NCBI GenBank assembly: GCA_023439125.1
Contig: JAEXOU010000009.1
Span: 62,001-126,000, forward strand
Direction: 5' to 3'
DNA length: 64,000 bases
Source of the DNA: Bacillota bacterium
Lineage (GTDB): Bacteria > Bacillota > Clostridia > Lachnospirales > Lachnospiraceae
The notes beneath the pieces are model-generated. The model saw only the letters and a program-made list of their open reading frames with translations, made no database searches and was not told where the DNA came from. This document shows, piece by piece, positions 34,329-42,967 of this stretch. The translations under genes were made by a program, and so were the position numbers. Every line of letters begins with the position of its first letter. Within the stretch, counting starts at the first letter, position 1.

Positions 34329-36234
34329 AGCTTGTAGGGCTTATGAGCAGGAAGACCATGAAATCATGAGCAATTACGAATATGACAGGCTTTATGATGA
34401 GTTAAAAGGTTTAGAGGATGAAACAGGTATTATTATGGCTGGCAGCCCGACAAGAAGAGCTGGTTATGAAATCTTAAGTGAACTTCCAAAAGAACGCCAT
34501 GAAGCTCCTATGCTATCATTGGATAAGACAAAAGATGTGGAAGCGTTAAAGGACTGGCTTGGTTCACAAGAAGGCTTGTTGTCATGGAAGATGGATGGTC
34601 TAACGATTGTTTTAACCTATGAAAACGGTAATCTCGTAAAAGCAGTCACTCGTGGAAATGGCGAAGTTGGTGAGGTTATAACGAACAATGCGAAAGTGTT
34701 TAAGAATGTACCTTTGTCAATTTCTTATAAAGGAAATCTAATTCTTCGTGGAGAGGCAGTCATTCGCTACTCTGATTTTGAAAAAATCAATGAGAAGATT
34801 AGTGATGTTTCAGCAAAGTATAAGAACCCTCGAAATCTTTGCAGTGGTTCTGTGCGTCAGTTAAATAACGAAATTACAGCTCAGAGAAATGTTCATTTCT
34901 TTGCATTTGCGCTAATTAAGATGGACGAGCCAGAGAAATTTAAGCTTAAGAGTGAGCAATTTGAATGGTTAAAATCGCTAGGCTTTACGGTCGTAGAAGA
35001 AAAGAAGGTAACGAAGGATACGATGGATGAGGTAGTTGCTTATTTTGCTAATAAGGTAAGTACGAATGATTTTCCATCGGATGGTCTCGTGTTATTATAT
35101 AATGATATTGCTTATGGTGATTCTCTTGGCAGAACTTCGAAGTTTCCAAGGAATGCGATTGCATTTAAGTGGAAGGATGAAGTAAAAGAAACAAAGCTCT
35201 TAGAAGTTGAATGGAGTGCGTCTCGAACAGGCTTAATCAATCCAGTTGCTATTTTTGAACCAGTAGAACTAGAAGGTACAACCGTTTCAAGAGCAAGCTT
35301 GCATAATATTAGTATTATGGAAGGCTTCGATTTAGGCTTAGGTGATACAATTAAAGTATACAAGGCGAATATGATTATTCCACAAGTGGCGGAAAACCTT
35401 ACTCGCAGTGGTATGATGAAGGTTCCAGATGCGTGTCCAGTTTGTGGTGGACATACTGTCATCAAGCAAGAAAATGATGTAAAGTCTCTGTACTGTGTGA
35501 ACCCAGAGTGTCTTGCTAAGAAGATCAAATCATTTACGCATTTCGTATCAAGAGATGCGATGAATATTGATGGACTTTCTGAGGCAACCATTGAGAAACT
35601 GATTGCAGAAGGACTGATTAAAGAATTATCAGATTTATTTCATGTGAAGCAAATGAAAGATGCTATCGTCAAGATGGAGGGCTTTGGCGAAAAGTCTTTT
35701 GCGAATCTGATTGCTTCGGTGGAAAAAGCGAGGGTGACCACATTACCGAAATTTATATACAGCTTAGGTATTCCAAACGTTGGGCTGACGAATGCAAAGT
35801 TAATATGCAAGCAGTTTGATTATGATCTATCGCGTGTATTGCATGCAACGCAAGAGGAGCTAACCTCAATTCCTCAGGTTGGTGACGTCATTGCAGATGC
35901 ATTTGTCTCATTCTTTCATAACGAATCGAATCAAGCAATCGTTGAAGATTTATTAAAAGAAATTACGATTGAAAAAGAAGATACAAGTGGTAGCAGTAAT
36001 AAGTTAGATGGCTTAACTTTCGTTATCACAGGTTCTGTGGAACACTTTGCAAACCGTAACGAGGTAAAGGATGTAATCGAACAAAATGGTGGTAAAGTAA
36101 CGGGCTCTGTTACTTCAAAAACGAATTATCTGATCAACAATGATAACTTATCGAATTCTTCTAAGAACAAGAAGGCAAAAGAGTTGGGGATTGCGATTAT
36201 TACAGAAGAAGAATTCTTAAAGATGATTGAGTAA
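34279..36234 (+). CDS. ligA: NAD+-dependent DNA ligase
   Basis: About 651 residues, from the ATG at 34279. AAGGAG sits 7 bases before it, whereas an upstream ATG at 34273 is only one base away from that site. Domains: Ia/adenylation (about 1-310) with catalytic Lys in SWKMDG; OB fold; four-Cys zinc finger CPVCGG..YCVNPEC (about 400-425); helix-hairpin-helix repeats; BRCT (about 575-651). It seals nicks in replication and repair. It starts inside the 3' end of the pseudouridine synthase gene in another frame, so translation is probably coupled. Confidence 0.93.
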   Translation: MQDKKQRIIELTELLDRACRAYEQEDHEIMSNYEYDRLYDELKGLEDETGIIMAGSPTRRAGYEILSELPKERHEAPMLSLDKTKDVEALKDWLGSQEGLLSWKMDGLTIVLTYENGNLVKAVTRGNGEVGEVITNNAKVFKNVPLSISYKGNLILRGEAVIRYSDFEKINEKISDVSAKYKNPRNLCSGSVRQLNNEITAQRNVHFFAFALIKMDEPEKFKLKSEQFEWLKSLGFTVVEEKKVTKDTMDEVVAYFANKVSTNDFPSDGLVLLYNDIAYGDSLGRTSKFPRNAIAFKWKDEVKETKLLEVEWSASRTGLINPVAIFEPVELEGTTVSRASLHNISIMEGFDLGLGDTIKVYKANMIIPQVAENLTRSGMMKVPDACPVCGGHTVIKQENDVKSLYCVNPECLAKKIKSFTHFVSRDAMNIDGLSEATIEKLIAEGLIKELSDLFHVKQMKDAIVKMEGFGEKSFANLIASVEKARVTTLPKFIYSLGIPNVGLTNAKLICKQFDYDLSRVLHATQEELTSIPQVGDVIADAFVSFFHNESNQAIVEDLLKEITIEKEDTSGSSNKLDGLTFVITGSVEHFANRNEVKDVIEQNGGKVTGSVTSKTNYLINNDNLSNSSKNKKAKELGIAIITEEEFLKMIE

Positions 36235-36341
36235 GAGATTTGGATGTTGATTATATCGAGTATATCTAATATATCGGGGATGCAGGGTACGTAGAGTAAC
36301 TAGAAAAATAGGATTGCATGAGTTTCTGACTCGTAAAAGAG

Positions 36342-36390
36342 GGATGGAAGGGTAAATGAGAGATTTGTTTATTCTCCATCCTTGTTTTTT
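36342..36390 (+). terminator. Terminator of ligA
   Basis: GGATGGA (36342-36348) pairs with TCCATCC (36375-36381), with weaker inner pairing, followed by TTGTTTTTT. The remaining sequence up to metA (36391-36654) shows no SAM riboswitch signature that I can recognise. Confidence 0.75.
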
Positions 36391-36654
36391 GGTGAAAAAG
36401 GTATTGGTGTGCTTAACTCGTTTTGTAATTTGATACTTATGGTAGAATATATTTCTAAACATTGATTATATTAACTTGACAGAGTTTGTTACTACATGTA
36501 AAATGATGTGATATTAAACGGATTCAAAAGAACTAGAATAACTCATTATTACATAGAATATACTTTCTGCAAAAGAAACTCCATCTGCTTGAAAGTAAAT
36601 GAATTCAGTGTGAGTTATTTAAGCAAAATCAAGCAGCAGCAAGGAGGACATGAT

Positions 36655-37560
36655 ATGCCTATTAGAGTTCAGAATGATTTACCTGCTAAGAAAATATTAG
36701 AAGATGAAAATATATTTATGATGGATGAAAATCGAGCGATGCATCAGGATATTCGACCATTGCGCATTGGAATTTTGAATTTAATGCCATTGAAAGAAGA
36801 TACTGAAGTTCAATTACTACGTAGCTTGTCAAATTCTCCGCTACAGGTTGATGTTACGTTCTTAACAACGGAAACATATACTGGTAAGAATACTGCAACT
36901 AGTCATTTAGATAAATTTTATCAGACTTTTGAAGATGTTAAGGATAAAAAATTGGATGGTCTGATCATCACAGGTGCTCCAATTGAACAAATGGAGTTTG
37001 AAGATGTTACATATTGGGAAGAGCTAAAGAAGATTATGGAGTGGTCAAAAACTCATGTTACCTCAACCCTTCATCTATGCTGGGGGGCCCAGGCAGGACT
37101 TTATTATCACTATGGAATCAAGAAATATCCACTCGATCATAAGATGTTTGGAATCTATCGTCATAAAGTTTTAAAACGTAGAGAACCTTTAGTACGTGGT
37201 TTTGATGATTATTTTTATGCACCTCATTCTAGACATACTGAAACTTCTCGTGATGAAATTTTAGCAAATGATCGATTAACTATTTTGGCAGAATCAGAAG
37301 AAGCTGGTGTTTTTATAGTGATGGGTGATGAAGGTAGTCGAATCTTTGTGATGGGTCATCCAGAATATGATCGTGTTACCTTGGACAAAGAATATAAGAG
37401 GGATTTGGGCAAGGGATTAGAGATTGATATGCCAAAGAATTATTATCCTGATGATGACGACGCAGAAAGACCTTGCATGATGTGGAGAGCACATGCTAAT
37501 GCACTGTATAGTAATTGGTTGAATTATTATGTTTATCAGAATACACCTTATGAGTGGTAA
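36655..37560 (+). CDS. metA: Homoserine O-acyltransferase (probably acetyl-CoA type)
   Basis: 301 residues from the ATG at 36655, set by AAGGAGG seven bases upstream; the frame is open from 36508 but without a ribosome site. It has catalytic Cys142 in LCWGAQAG and His235/Glu237 in GHPEYD. Position 111 is Glu (GAPIEQ); in this family Glu111 favours acetyl-CoA and Gly111 succinyl-CoA, so O-acetylhomoserine is predicted. First committed step of methionine synthesis. The last 22 codons are duplicated at 57010, marking the gene as an island integration site that leaves the protein intact. Confidence 0.93.
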   Translation: MPIRVQNDLPAKKILEDENIFMMDENRAMHQDIRPLRIGILNLMPLKEDTEVQLLRSLSNSPLQVDVTFLTTETYTGKNTATSHLDKFYQTFEDVKDKKLDGLIITGAPIEQMEFEDVTYWEELKKIMEWSKTHVTSTLHLCWGAQAGLYYHYGIKKYPLDHKMFGIYRHKVLKRREPLVRGFDDYFYAPHSRHTETSRDEILANDRLTILAESEEAGVFIVMGDEGSRIFVMGHPEYDRVTLDKEYKRDLGKGLEIDMPKNYYPDDDDAERPCMMWRAHANALYSNWLNYYVYQNTPYEW

Positions 37561-37569
37561 GAGAATAGC
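37494..37569 (+). other. Left attachment repeat (attL), within the 3' end of metA
   Basis: 76 bases matching 57010-57085 with two mismatches, both silent in metA (TAT/TAC and ACA/ACG). The repeat covers the last 22 codons, the stop and GAGAATAGC beyond. Sequence after it (37570-37640) is partly similar to 57086-57154. Confidence 0.85.
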
Positions 37570-37621
37570 TGTAAATACAGTGTTTATAAGGGTTACGGGA
37601 GTTTGTGGAAAATTTACAACT

Positions 37622-37706
37622 TATCGTAATTTATCGTAAAATGGTACATTTTATTTTATAATTGGTACATGAATTGGTACATGAACCTAAAAAAATGGTA
37701 CATGAA
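37622..37706 (+). repeat. Direct repeats at the island's left end (integrase arm-site candidates)
   Basis: TATCGTAATTTATCGTAAA at 37622-37640 is followed by four copies of a TGGTACATKA motif at 37642, 37662, 37674 and 37695. The same motif occurs at 56936-56977 by the integrase, and looser forms at 57154-57185 and 62932-62974. Their position next to attachment repeats suggests binding sites for the integrase arm domain. Confidence 0.6.
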
Positions 37707-37833
37707 AAATAAACGAAAAGTTTGCACATTCAGAGGGCAGTCCGTTTGATTATGGGCTGCTTTTTGTGTATAATAATTTAGTTTTTAGGAGGAAATACTA
37801 AATATTGATTATAATAACTTTCAGAAGGAGCAA

Positions 37834-38301
37834 ATGATCGTGAACTATGAAAAGATAGAATTACAGAATTTTAACTTCAAACAATATAGAAATCAAAATT
37901 CGAATACTTTTATCATGCTTGTAACAGGGGCGTGTAATTGGCAAGAGCGGAGAGGTAGCTTTCGCACAGCTCTGCTTTATAACCAATATATGAAGGTATA
38001 TAAGGGTGATGTTGCTGATACTACAAGTGCTAATTATTGCATGATTCAAGGAATCAAAGAAACAATGAAGCGTATCAATTATAGAAATTCTAAGATATGT
38101 ATTATTGTAGCCTCCTCATTAGGATTCAAACTGGAAAACAAAAGTGTTAATAAGGAGCATATTAAGGAAATATTGGATAACATCAATAAAATGGATAACG
38201 ATTTGGAAGTTATAGAATTACACTGCGGTGCCGATTATATCAAAAGCTGGCTTAATAGATTCGAGATGCAATTTGGTTTTCTAGATTTGAATGAAAAGTA
38301 A
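37834..38301 (+). CDS. Island protein of unknown function
   Basis: 155 residues, soluble. The sequence has an alternating hydrophobic strand pattern with NTFIMLVTGACNWQERRGSFRTALLYNQYM near the start and LEVIELHCGADYIKSWLN near the end, which suggests a compact alpha/beta (perhaps RNase H-like) fold; that is inference. AAGGAG precedes it; a GTG at 37840 has better spacing than the ATG at 37834, so the first two residues are uncertain. It is the first gene of the island, facing the RHH gene, with a shared terminator between them. Confidence 0.65.
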   Translation: MIVNYEKIELQNFNFKQYRNQNSNTFIMLVTGACNWQERRGSFRTALLYNQYMKVYKGDVADTTSANYCMIQGIKETMKRINYRNSKICIIVASSLGFKLENKSVNKEHIKEILDNINKMDNDLEVIELHCGADYIKSWLNRFEMQFGFLDLNEK

Positions 38302-38417
38302 ATTCTAAAAAAATTGTAGCATAGATAAAATTCTGAAAGACAATCTATAATTATTATATAATATACATAAAAAAGATAATTAATAAGGCTTACTTTTCAA
38401 ATAAGCCGTAAAATGTG

Positions 38418-38456
38418 AGAAGAGAGTAACTATTCATGTAGCTACTCTCTTCTTTG
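38418..38456. terminator. Bidirectional terminator
   Basis: Perfect 11-bp stem AGAAGAGAGTA / TACTCTCTTCT around a 14-base loop, with TTTGTTAT on the plus side. It separates the 155-residue gene and the RHH gene, which ends one base downstream on the other strand. Confidence 0.8.
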
Positions 38457-38615
38457 TTATACATTTTTATTCTCTTCAACGTACATTTGTACAAATTGTT
38501 CTATTTGTCCGCTGACAGTTCTATTATTTTTTTCTGCAATCTCACGCAATTGCTTTAAAGTATCATGCTTAATTGTAACTGAGATTCTCTCTTTAATATC
38601 TTTGTTTATAGCCAT
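38457..38615 (-). CDS. Ribbon-helix-helix DNA-binding protein
   Basis: 52 residues. It opens MAINKDIKERISVTIKHDTL, the basic beta-strand of an RHH fold (RISVTIK), then helix KQLREIAEKN, the turn NRTVSGQIE, and a second helix to the C terminus. The architecture matches CopG/Arc-type regulators. GGAGGTGATT lies at ideal spacing before the ATG. It has its own promoter at 38651-38679 and faces palindromic sites at 38657-38733, so autoregulation is likely. No toxin gene is adjacent on the same strand, so an antitoxin role is not supported. Confidence 0.85.
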   Translation of the reverse strand: MAINKDIKERISVTIKHDTLKQLREIAEKNNRTVSGQIEQFVQMYVEENKNV

Positions 38616-38650
38616 AAGAATCACCTCCGTTTACGCATTATTGTAACACT

Positions 38651-38733
38651 TTTATAGCACTAGTGCAAGTTTTTGACAATGTATATTTACAAGTGCTGCA
38701 CTTTTGTATATAATTATATTAAGTGCTGCACTT
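38651..38733. promoter_or_regulatory. Divergent promoters with palindromic operators
   Basis: Minus strand: TTGTCA (38674-38679), 17-base spacer, TATAAA (38651-38656), driving the RHH gene. Plus strand: TTTACA (38686-38691), 17-base spacer, TATAAT (38709-38714). AAGTGCTGCACTT occurs at 38691-38703, inside the plus spacer, and at 38721-38733, over the start point. GCACTAGTGC (38657-38666) lies inside the minus spacer. Each promoter therefore has a GTGC-type palindrome where a small repressor would block polymerase. Confidence 0.75.
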
Positions 38734-38806
38734 ATATGTATAAGTGAAGCAGGATAATAATATATGAAAAGAAAACTTGATGCCGTACAAGTATAAAACG
38801 TATAAG

Positions 38807-39110
38807 GTGTGGTAAGCCAATGCAAACGATAGTCTACCGTCTATATTATTTGAAGATGAATTTCTTCTATTATAATCTTCAAGTGGTGATGATATAGAAT
38901 TAGCCGAGCGACGGGTCTAGCCATAAGGAACAGTCGTGGTGGTAGTTTGGAGACGAAAGTCTGGTAAGATACGAAAGAATAAAGCAGAATGGACAAACTT
39001 GTTATGTAGAAAGTTGTATTGAGAAATCAGTATTGAATAGAGGATGTAAAAGCCGAGGAACTCATTGTATACGGTAATATTACAGAGTACTTTACCTTTT
39101 TCAGCAGTTG
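38807..39110 (+). ncRNA. Candidate structured RNA, possibly a group II intron fragment
   Basis: About 300 bases with nested complementary arms: CCGTC 38837-38841 with GACGG 38910-38914; CTATAT 38841-38846 with ATATAG 38892-38897; TTGAAGAT 38850-38857 with ATCTTCAA 38875-38882; AGTTTG 38944-38949 with CAAACT 38994-38999 enclosing an AGAC-GAAA-GTCT tetraloop hairpin (38951-38962). GTGTG at 38807 would fit the GUGYG 5' end of a group II intron. I cannot find a domain V or a reverse transcriptase gene. It lies downstream of a strong promoter and upstream of an HNH gene. Confidence 0.45.
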
Positions 39111-39248
39111 CTTGTTAATTTGCTGGACAAGGTAAGGTACTTATGCATTACCTCAGAATCTATTGAACCGGTAATATTATTGGTTCACAAGTAGTCAGTC
39201 AAGCAATTACTTATGAAGTTAATAATTCATTATTAAAAGGAGAACAGT

Positions 39249-39653
39249 ATGACATTTTTAGAAATAAAGGATAGTAAAGGAAACGTATATGATGATTATA
39301 AAAAATATTTAGCTAGTAAACATTGGAGAGATAAGAAAAGGGAGTATTCAAGAGTTTATGTTAATATGTGCGTAATATGTGGTAAGAAAACAGATCTGCA
39401 CATTCATCATATGACATATATAAGGGTTGGAGACGAGCACTTAAATGATTTAGTGTTTTTGTGTAGTAGATGTCATTCACTTGTGCATAGTGGGGTAGAA
39501 GAAATTCCACCAAGAGAAGTACTTAATATGTTTAAGAAGAAATTTATGAATAAGATAGATAGAGAATTAAAGAAAGATAGAAACTGTAAGAGAAAAAGGA
39601 AAAAGAATAAGAAACAAGGCAGAAAAAAGAAAATTTTAAAGAAAATTACGTAA
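39249..39653 (+). CDS. HNH endonuclease domain protein
   Basis: 134 residues with a compact HNH module: CVICGKK (about 45-51), LHIHHMTYIRVGDEHLNDLVFLC (about 54-76) and CHSLVH (about 79-84); Cys pairs hold zinc, and HH..N/H the catalytic site. The last 40 residues are almost entirely Lys/Arg/Asn, giving a DNA-binding tail. Phage-type homing HNH proteins look alike. AAAAGGAGAA precedes the ATG. It follows the structured RNA, as in intron-borne homing endonucleases, but the link is inferred. Confidence 0.82.
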   Translation: MTFLEIKDSKGNVYDDYKKYLASKHWRDKKREYSRVYVNMCVICGKKTDLHIHHMTYIRVGDEHLNDLVFLCSRCHSLVHSGVEEIPPREVLNMFKKKFMNKIDRELKKDRNCKRKRKKNKKQGRKKKILKKIT

Positions 39654-39714
39654 CTATTATAGAATCGATTAATATTACCATTTTAACAAAATAAAATGAT
39701 TTGGTACCTTGTGT

Positions 39715-39785
39715 ATGAATAGACCTCCCCTCGTTGTGGTTGTAAGATAGCCTCTTTTTTCTAAAATAATGGGAGGGCTATTCAT
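39715..39785. repeat. 15-bp inverted repeat after the HNH gene
   Basis: ATGAATAGACCTCCC (39715-39729) and GGGAGGGCTATTCAT (39771-39785) are complementary with one mismatch, with a 41-base loop containing a T-run. It could be a terminator or the edge of a former insertion. The region 39786-39973 shows no gene. Confidence 0.65.
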
Positions 39786-39973
39786 TCATAAGTTGATAGG
39801 TATAAGATTGAATAGCTACATGCTTAAAGTAAAAGATTAGCTTTATGTATTTTATTAAGGTACATATTGCTTAGAAAATGTATTCTACTAGCAATATTAA
39901 GATTTATGGAACGTTGTAACATAATGTAATATAATGATACATAAGTGATTGTAAATATTAGTTATAAATAAAT

Positions 39974-40003
39974 TTGTAATAAAGATACAAAGTGTTATAT
40001 AAT
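39974..40003 (+). promoter_or_regulatory. Promoter of the type I restriction operon
   Basis: TTGTAA at 39974-39979, an 18-base spacer and TATAAT at 39998-40003. About 115 bases of leader before hsdM include complementary GATGCATTA/AAGTGCATTC segments (about 40028-40057) that could fold. Confidence 0.6.
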
Positions 40004-40118
40004 AAATAGGAGTTAATAGGTAAGGATGCATTAGACGTATTAATAAAGTGCATTCTTCAGAACAAATTGCAGATTGAATAAAGTTAAGTATAAAAATACT
40101 AAATGATAGGAGAATGAT

Positions 40119-41630
40119 GTGGTGAAATTAGATTTACAAACACTAGAGTCCAAATTATGGAGTTGTGCAAATGTACTACGCAGTACATTAGATTCAGCAG
40201 TATACAAAGATTATATTATAGGATTGATGTTCTTAAAAAGGATTAATGATGAGTTTAATTCTGAGAGAGAAAAGATAAAAATACAGTTTAGTAATATGTC
40301 TGAGGATAAATTAAGTATTATGCTTGAAAATCCTAAATTATATCATAGTTTCTTTGTTCCTAAGGAGTCTAGATGGGTGAACTACAAAACGTTAAATATT
40401 AATATAGGTCCAGTACTAGATAAGGCATTTCGAGCAATAGAAGAGCATCCAAATAATGTTGAGCTTGAAGGTGTTTTAACAACAACGAATTATAATGATA
40501 AAGAAAAAGTTCCCGATGAGAAATTGGTTCAATTGTTACAAATATTTGATTCTATTAACTTAAGTAACGATGGTATGGAAAGTCTAGATGTGCTAGGTGA
40601 TGCATACATGTACTTAATAAAAATGTTTCAAGATAGTTCAGGCAAAAAAGGTGGCGAGTTCTTTACACCAAATGAAGTGAAGCAACTAATAGTTAAATTA
40701 TTAAAACCAGAAGAAGAAGACTCCGTATATGACCCTACTTGTGGTTCAGGTGGTTTCCTGATTGAAACAATTAATTATTTAAAAGAACAAGGTAAAAATC
40801 ATAGAAATATACAATTGTTTGGACAAGAGAATAATATATCAACTTGGGCAATGGCCAAGTTAAATATATTAATGCATGGTGTTACAGGTGCAAAAATATA
40901 TAAAGGAGATACGATTCGAAATCCACAGAATATAGAAGGAACATCATTAAAGACATTTGATAAAATTATGGCAAATCCTCCGTTCTCACTAAAAGAATGG
41001 GGGATTGAAGTAGCAGAAAAGAATACTTATAACAGATTTAATTATGGAGTACCACCAAAATCTTATGGAGACTTAGCATTCGTTGAGCATATGTTGGCAA
41101 GCTTAAATGGAAATGGTATTATGGCTACTGTTGTACCACACGGAGTATTATTTAGAGGTGGAGCAGAAGGAAAAATTCGTAAAGGTATGCTTCAAGATGA
41201 TTTGTTTGAAACTATTATCGGTTTACCACAAAACCTTTTCTATGGAACGGGTATTCCAGCGGCAATTATTGTGCTCAATCACCATAAAACTGAGCAACGT
41301 AAAGGTAAAGTTTTGTTTATTGATGCATCACAGGGATTTGAAAAGGTCGGAAATAAGAATCAGTTGAGACAGCAGGATGTTGATGATATTGTCGCAGCTT
41401 GTGAAGATTATGATGATAAAGAGAGATATGCTTCAATTGTTGATATGAAGTCGATTGAAGAGAATGATTACAATTTAAATATTAGCCGTTATGTGGATAC
41501 GAGTGAGGATGAAGAAGAGATTGATATCAATGCTGTGATTGAGAGGATTTCTGTTCGCAAGAAGGAAATTGAAGAAACAGAAGCACAGTTGAATGTTTAC
41601 CTCAAAGAACTTGGATTTGAGAGTATGTAG
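40119..41630 (+). CDS. hsdM: Type I restriction-modification methyltransferase subunit
   Basis: 503 residues. Starts with GTG after ATAGGAG. The N-terminal HsdM_N helical domain (about 1-150) is followed by an adenine-N6 methyltransferase core with SAM motif DPTCGSGGF (about 205-213) and catalytic NPPF (about 287-290). It forms the M2S core with HsdS and methylates one adenine in each half of a bipartite site. The sequence KGGEFFTPNEV is the standard HsdM hallmark. The next gene begins ten bases after the stop; hsdM-hsdS-hsdR are in one operon. Confidence 0.95.
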   Translation: MVKLDLQTLESKLWSCANVLRSTLDSAVYKDYIIGLMFLKRINDEFNSEREKIKIQFSNMSEDKLSIMLENPKLYHSFFVPKESRWVNYKTLNINIGPVLDKAFRAIEEHPNNVELEGVLTTTNYNDKEKVPDEKLVQLLQIFDSINLSNDGMESLDVLGDAYMYLIKMFQDSSGKKGGEFFTPNEVKQLIVKLLKPEEEDSVYDPTCGSGGFLIETINYLKEQGKNHRNIQLFGQENNISTWAMAKLNILMHGVTGAKIYKGDTIRNPQNIEGTSLKTFDKIMANPPFSLKEWGIEVAEKNTYNRFNYGVPPKSYGDLAFVEHMLASLNGNGIMATVVPHGVLFRGGAEGKIRKGMLQDDLFETIIGLPQNLFYGTGIPAAIIVLNHHKTEQRKGKVLFIDASQGFEKVGNKNQLRQQDVDDIVAACEDYDDKERYASIVDMKSIEENDYNLNISRYVDTSEDEEEIDINAVIERISVRKKEIEETEAQLNVYLKELGFESM

Positions 41631-41640
41631 GAGGGTAGAC

Positions 41641-42942
41641 ATGATGATGAATACAAATAGAGATGGTTATAGGAAAACGGAACTAGGCTGGATTCCTGGA
41701 GATTGGAAAGTTTTCTCTTTGGAAGAATTATTTACTTTTAAAAATGGCTTAAATAAGGAAAAAGAGTATTTTGGTAAAGGAACACCAATTGTTAATTATG
41801 TTGATGTATTTAAAAATCGAGGTTTATACTCAAAAGATATCAAAGGTCTTGTTGAAGTAAGTGAACAGGAAAAAAATAATTTTGCGGTAAAGAAAGGTGA
41901 TGTCCTATTTACAAGAACTTCAGAAACAATAGAAGAAATAGGTTATACTACAGTAATATTAGATGATGTAAAAGATACAGTGTTTAGTGGATTTGTATTA
42001 AGAGCTAGACCAAGGACTAATAAGTTGGATGAATTATTTTGCAAATATTGTTTTTCTGGATATAGAACTAGAAAAGAGATAAAGAAAAAAAGTTCATATA
42101 CAACCCGAGCTCTTACAAGTGGGACTTTGCTCAATGGTGTTAAGATATGCATTCCAGAACATATAGGTGAACAGCATAAGATTGGTAAAATTATTTCGGA
42201 AGTAGAAAAAGAAATAAATTATATAGATAACCATATTATTGACTTAACTGAACTAAAGCGGGCTTTAATTGAGCAACTTATGTCTAAGGGAATTGGGCAT
42301 ATCGAGTATAAAGATACAGAGATAGGGAAGATACCTATAACGTGGGATATACTTTCACTATCAGAGATATCTATTGGAGGTGCGTCCTATGGTATTGGAG
42401 CAGCCGCCGTTGCGTATAATGATTATTTACCAAGATATCTACGAATAAGCGATATAGACGATAATTATGCATTAAGTAATTTAGATAAGAAAAGTGTTGA
42501 TAATATTGCAAGTAGTGACTATGTGTTAGAGTATGGGGATATTGTATTTGCTAGGACTGGTAATACAACCGGAAAGTCATATGTTTATTCAGAAAAAGAT
42601 GGAGAATTGGTTTATGCAGGCTTCCTTATTCGCTTTAGAATAAATCAGAGTAAAGCTAATGTAGAATTTATAAAGTATATAGCACAGAGTAAACGTTATT
42701 GGAACTGGGTAAAAACTATGTCTCAAAGAAGTGGTCAGCCTGGTATAAATGCAAAAGAATATTCATTATTTGTGGTACCTATGCCACCACTTGAGGAACA
42801 GAATAGGATTGCAGCTATACTTATGAGTTTTGATCAACAAATATTACAATACCAACAACAAAAAAACGACTATATTCAACTTAAGCGTGGTTTAATGCAA
42901 CAACTGTTGACGGGAAAAATTCGTGTAAGAGTAGATAATTAG
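41641..42942 (+). CDS. hsdS: Type I restriction-modification specificity subunit
   Basis: 433 residues from the ATG at 41641, chosen because AGGAGGGT is 7 bases upstream; the frame is open further back but overlaps hsdM. Two target-recognition domains each open with a related segment (TELGWIPGDWKV near 13, TEIGKIPITWDI near 233). Each is followed by a conserved spacer helix (EQHKIGKIISEVEKEI and EQNRIAAILMSFDQQI). Both halves are present, so the site should be bipartite. Specificity cannot be read from the sequence. No inverted second hsdS copy is nearby, so no phase variation is expected. Confidence 0.93.
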   Translation: MMMNTNRDGYRKTELGWIPGDWKVFSLEELFTFKNGLNKEKEYFGKGTPIVNYVDVFKNRGLYSKDIKGLVEVSEQEKNNFAVKKGDVLFTRTSETIEEIGYTTVILDDVKDTVFSGFVLRARPRTNKLDELFCKYCFSGYRTRKEIKKKSSYTTRALTSGTLLNGVKICIPEHIGEQHKIGKIISEVEKEINYIDNHIIDLTELKRALIEQLMSKGIGHIEYKDTEIGKIPITWDILSLSEISIGGASYGIGAAAVAYNDYLPRYLRISDIDDNYALSNLDKKSVDNIASSDYVLEYGDIVFARTGNTTGKSYVYSEKDGELVYAGFLIRFRINQSKANVEFIKYIAQSKRYWNWVKTMSQRSGQPGINAKEYSLFVVPMPPLEEQNRIAAILMSFDQQILQYQQQKNDYIQLKRGLMQQLLTGKIRVRVDN

Positions 42943-42967
42943 AGATTTAAAGATAGGGGGAGAAGTA

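Noticed and set aside
35112..35591. 159-codon minus-strand ORF inside ligA
   Set aside because: It is a shadow of a strongly conserved coding region on the plus strand.
36391..36654. Possible SAM riboswitch in the metA leader
   Set aside because: The S-box pattern of conserved stems and a terminator before the ATG are not found.
38457..38615. Toxin-antitoxin pair based on the RHH gene
   Set aside because: No small toxin gene lies beside it on the same strand; the convergent neighbour of 155 residues has no toxin motif.
38807..39653. HEARO/OMEGA-type RNA with an IscB/IsrB or TnpB gene
   Set aside because: The following protein is a 134-residue HNH protein without RuvC or arginine-rich bridge parts, so this class is not supported.
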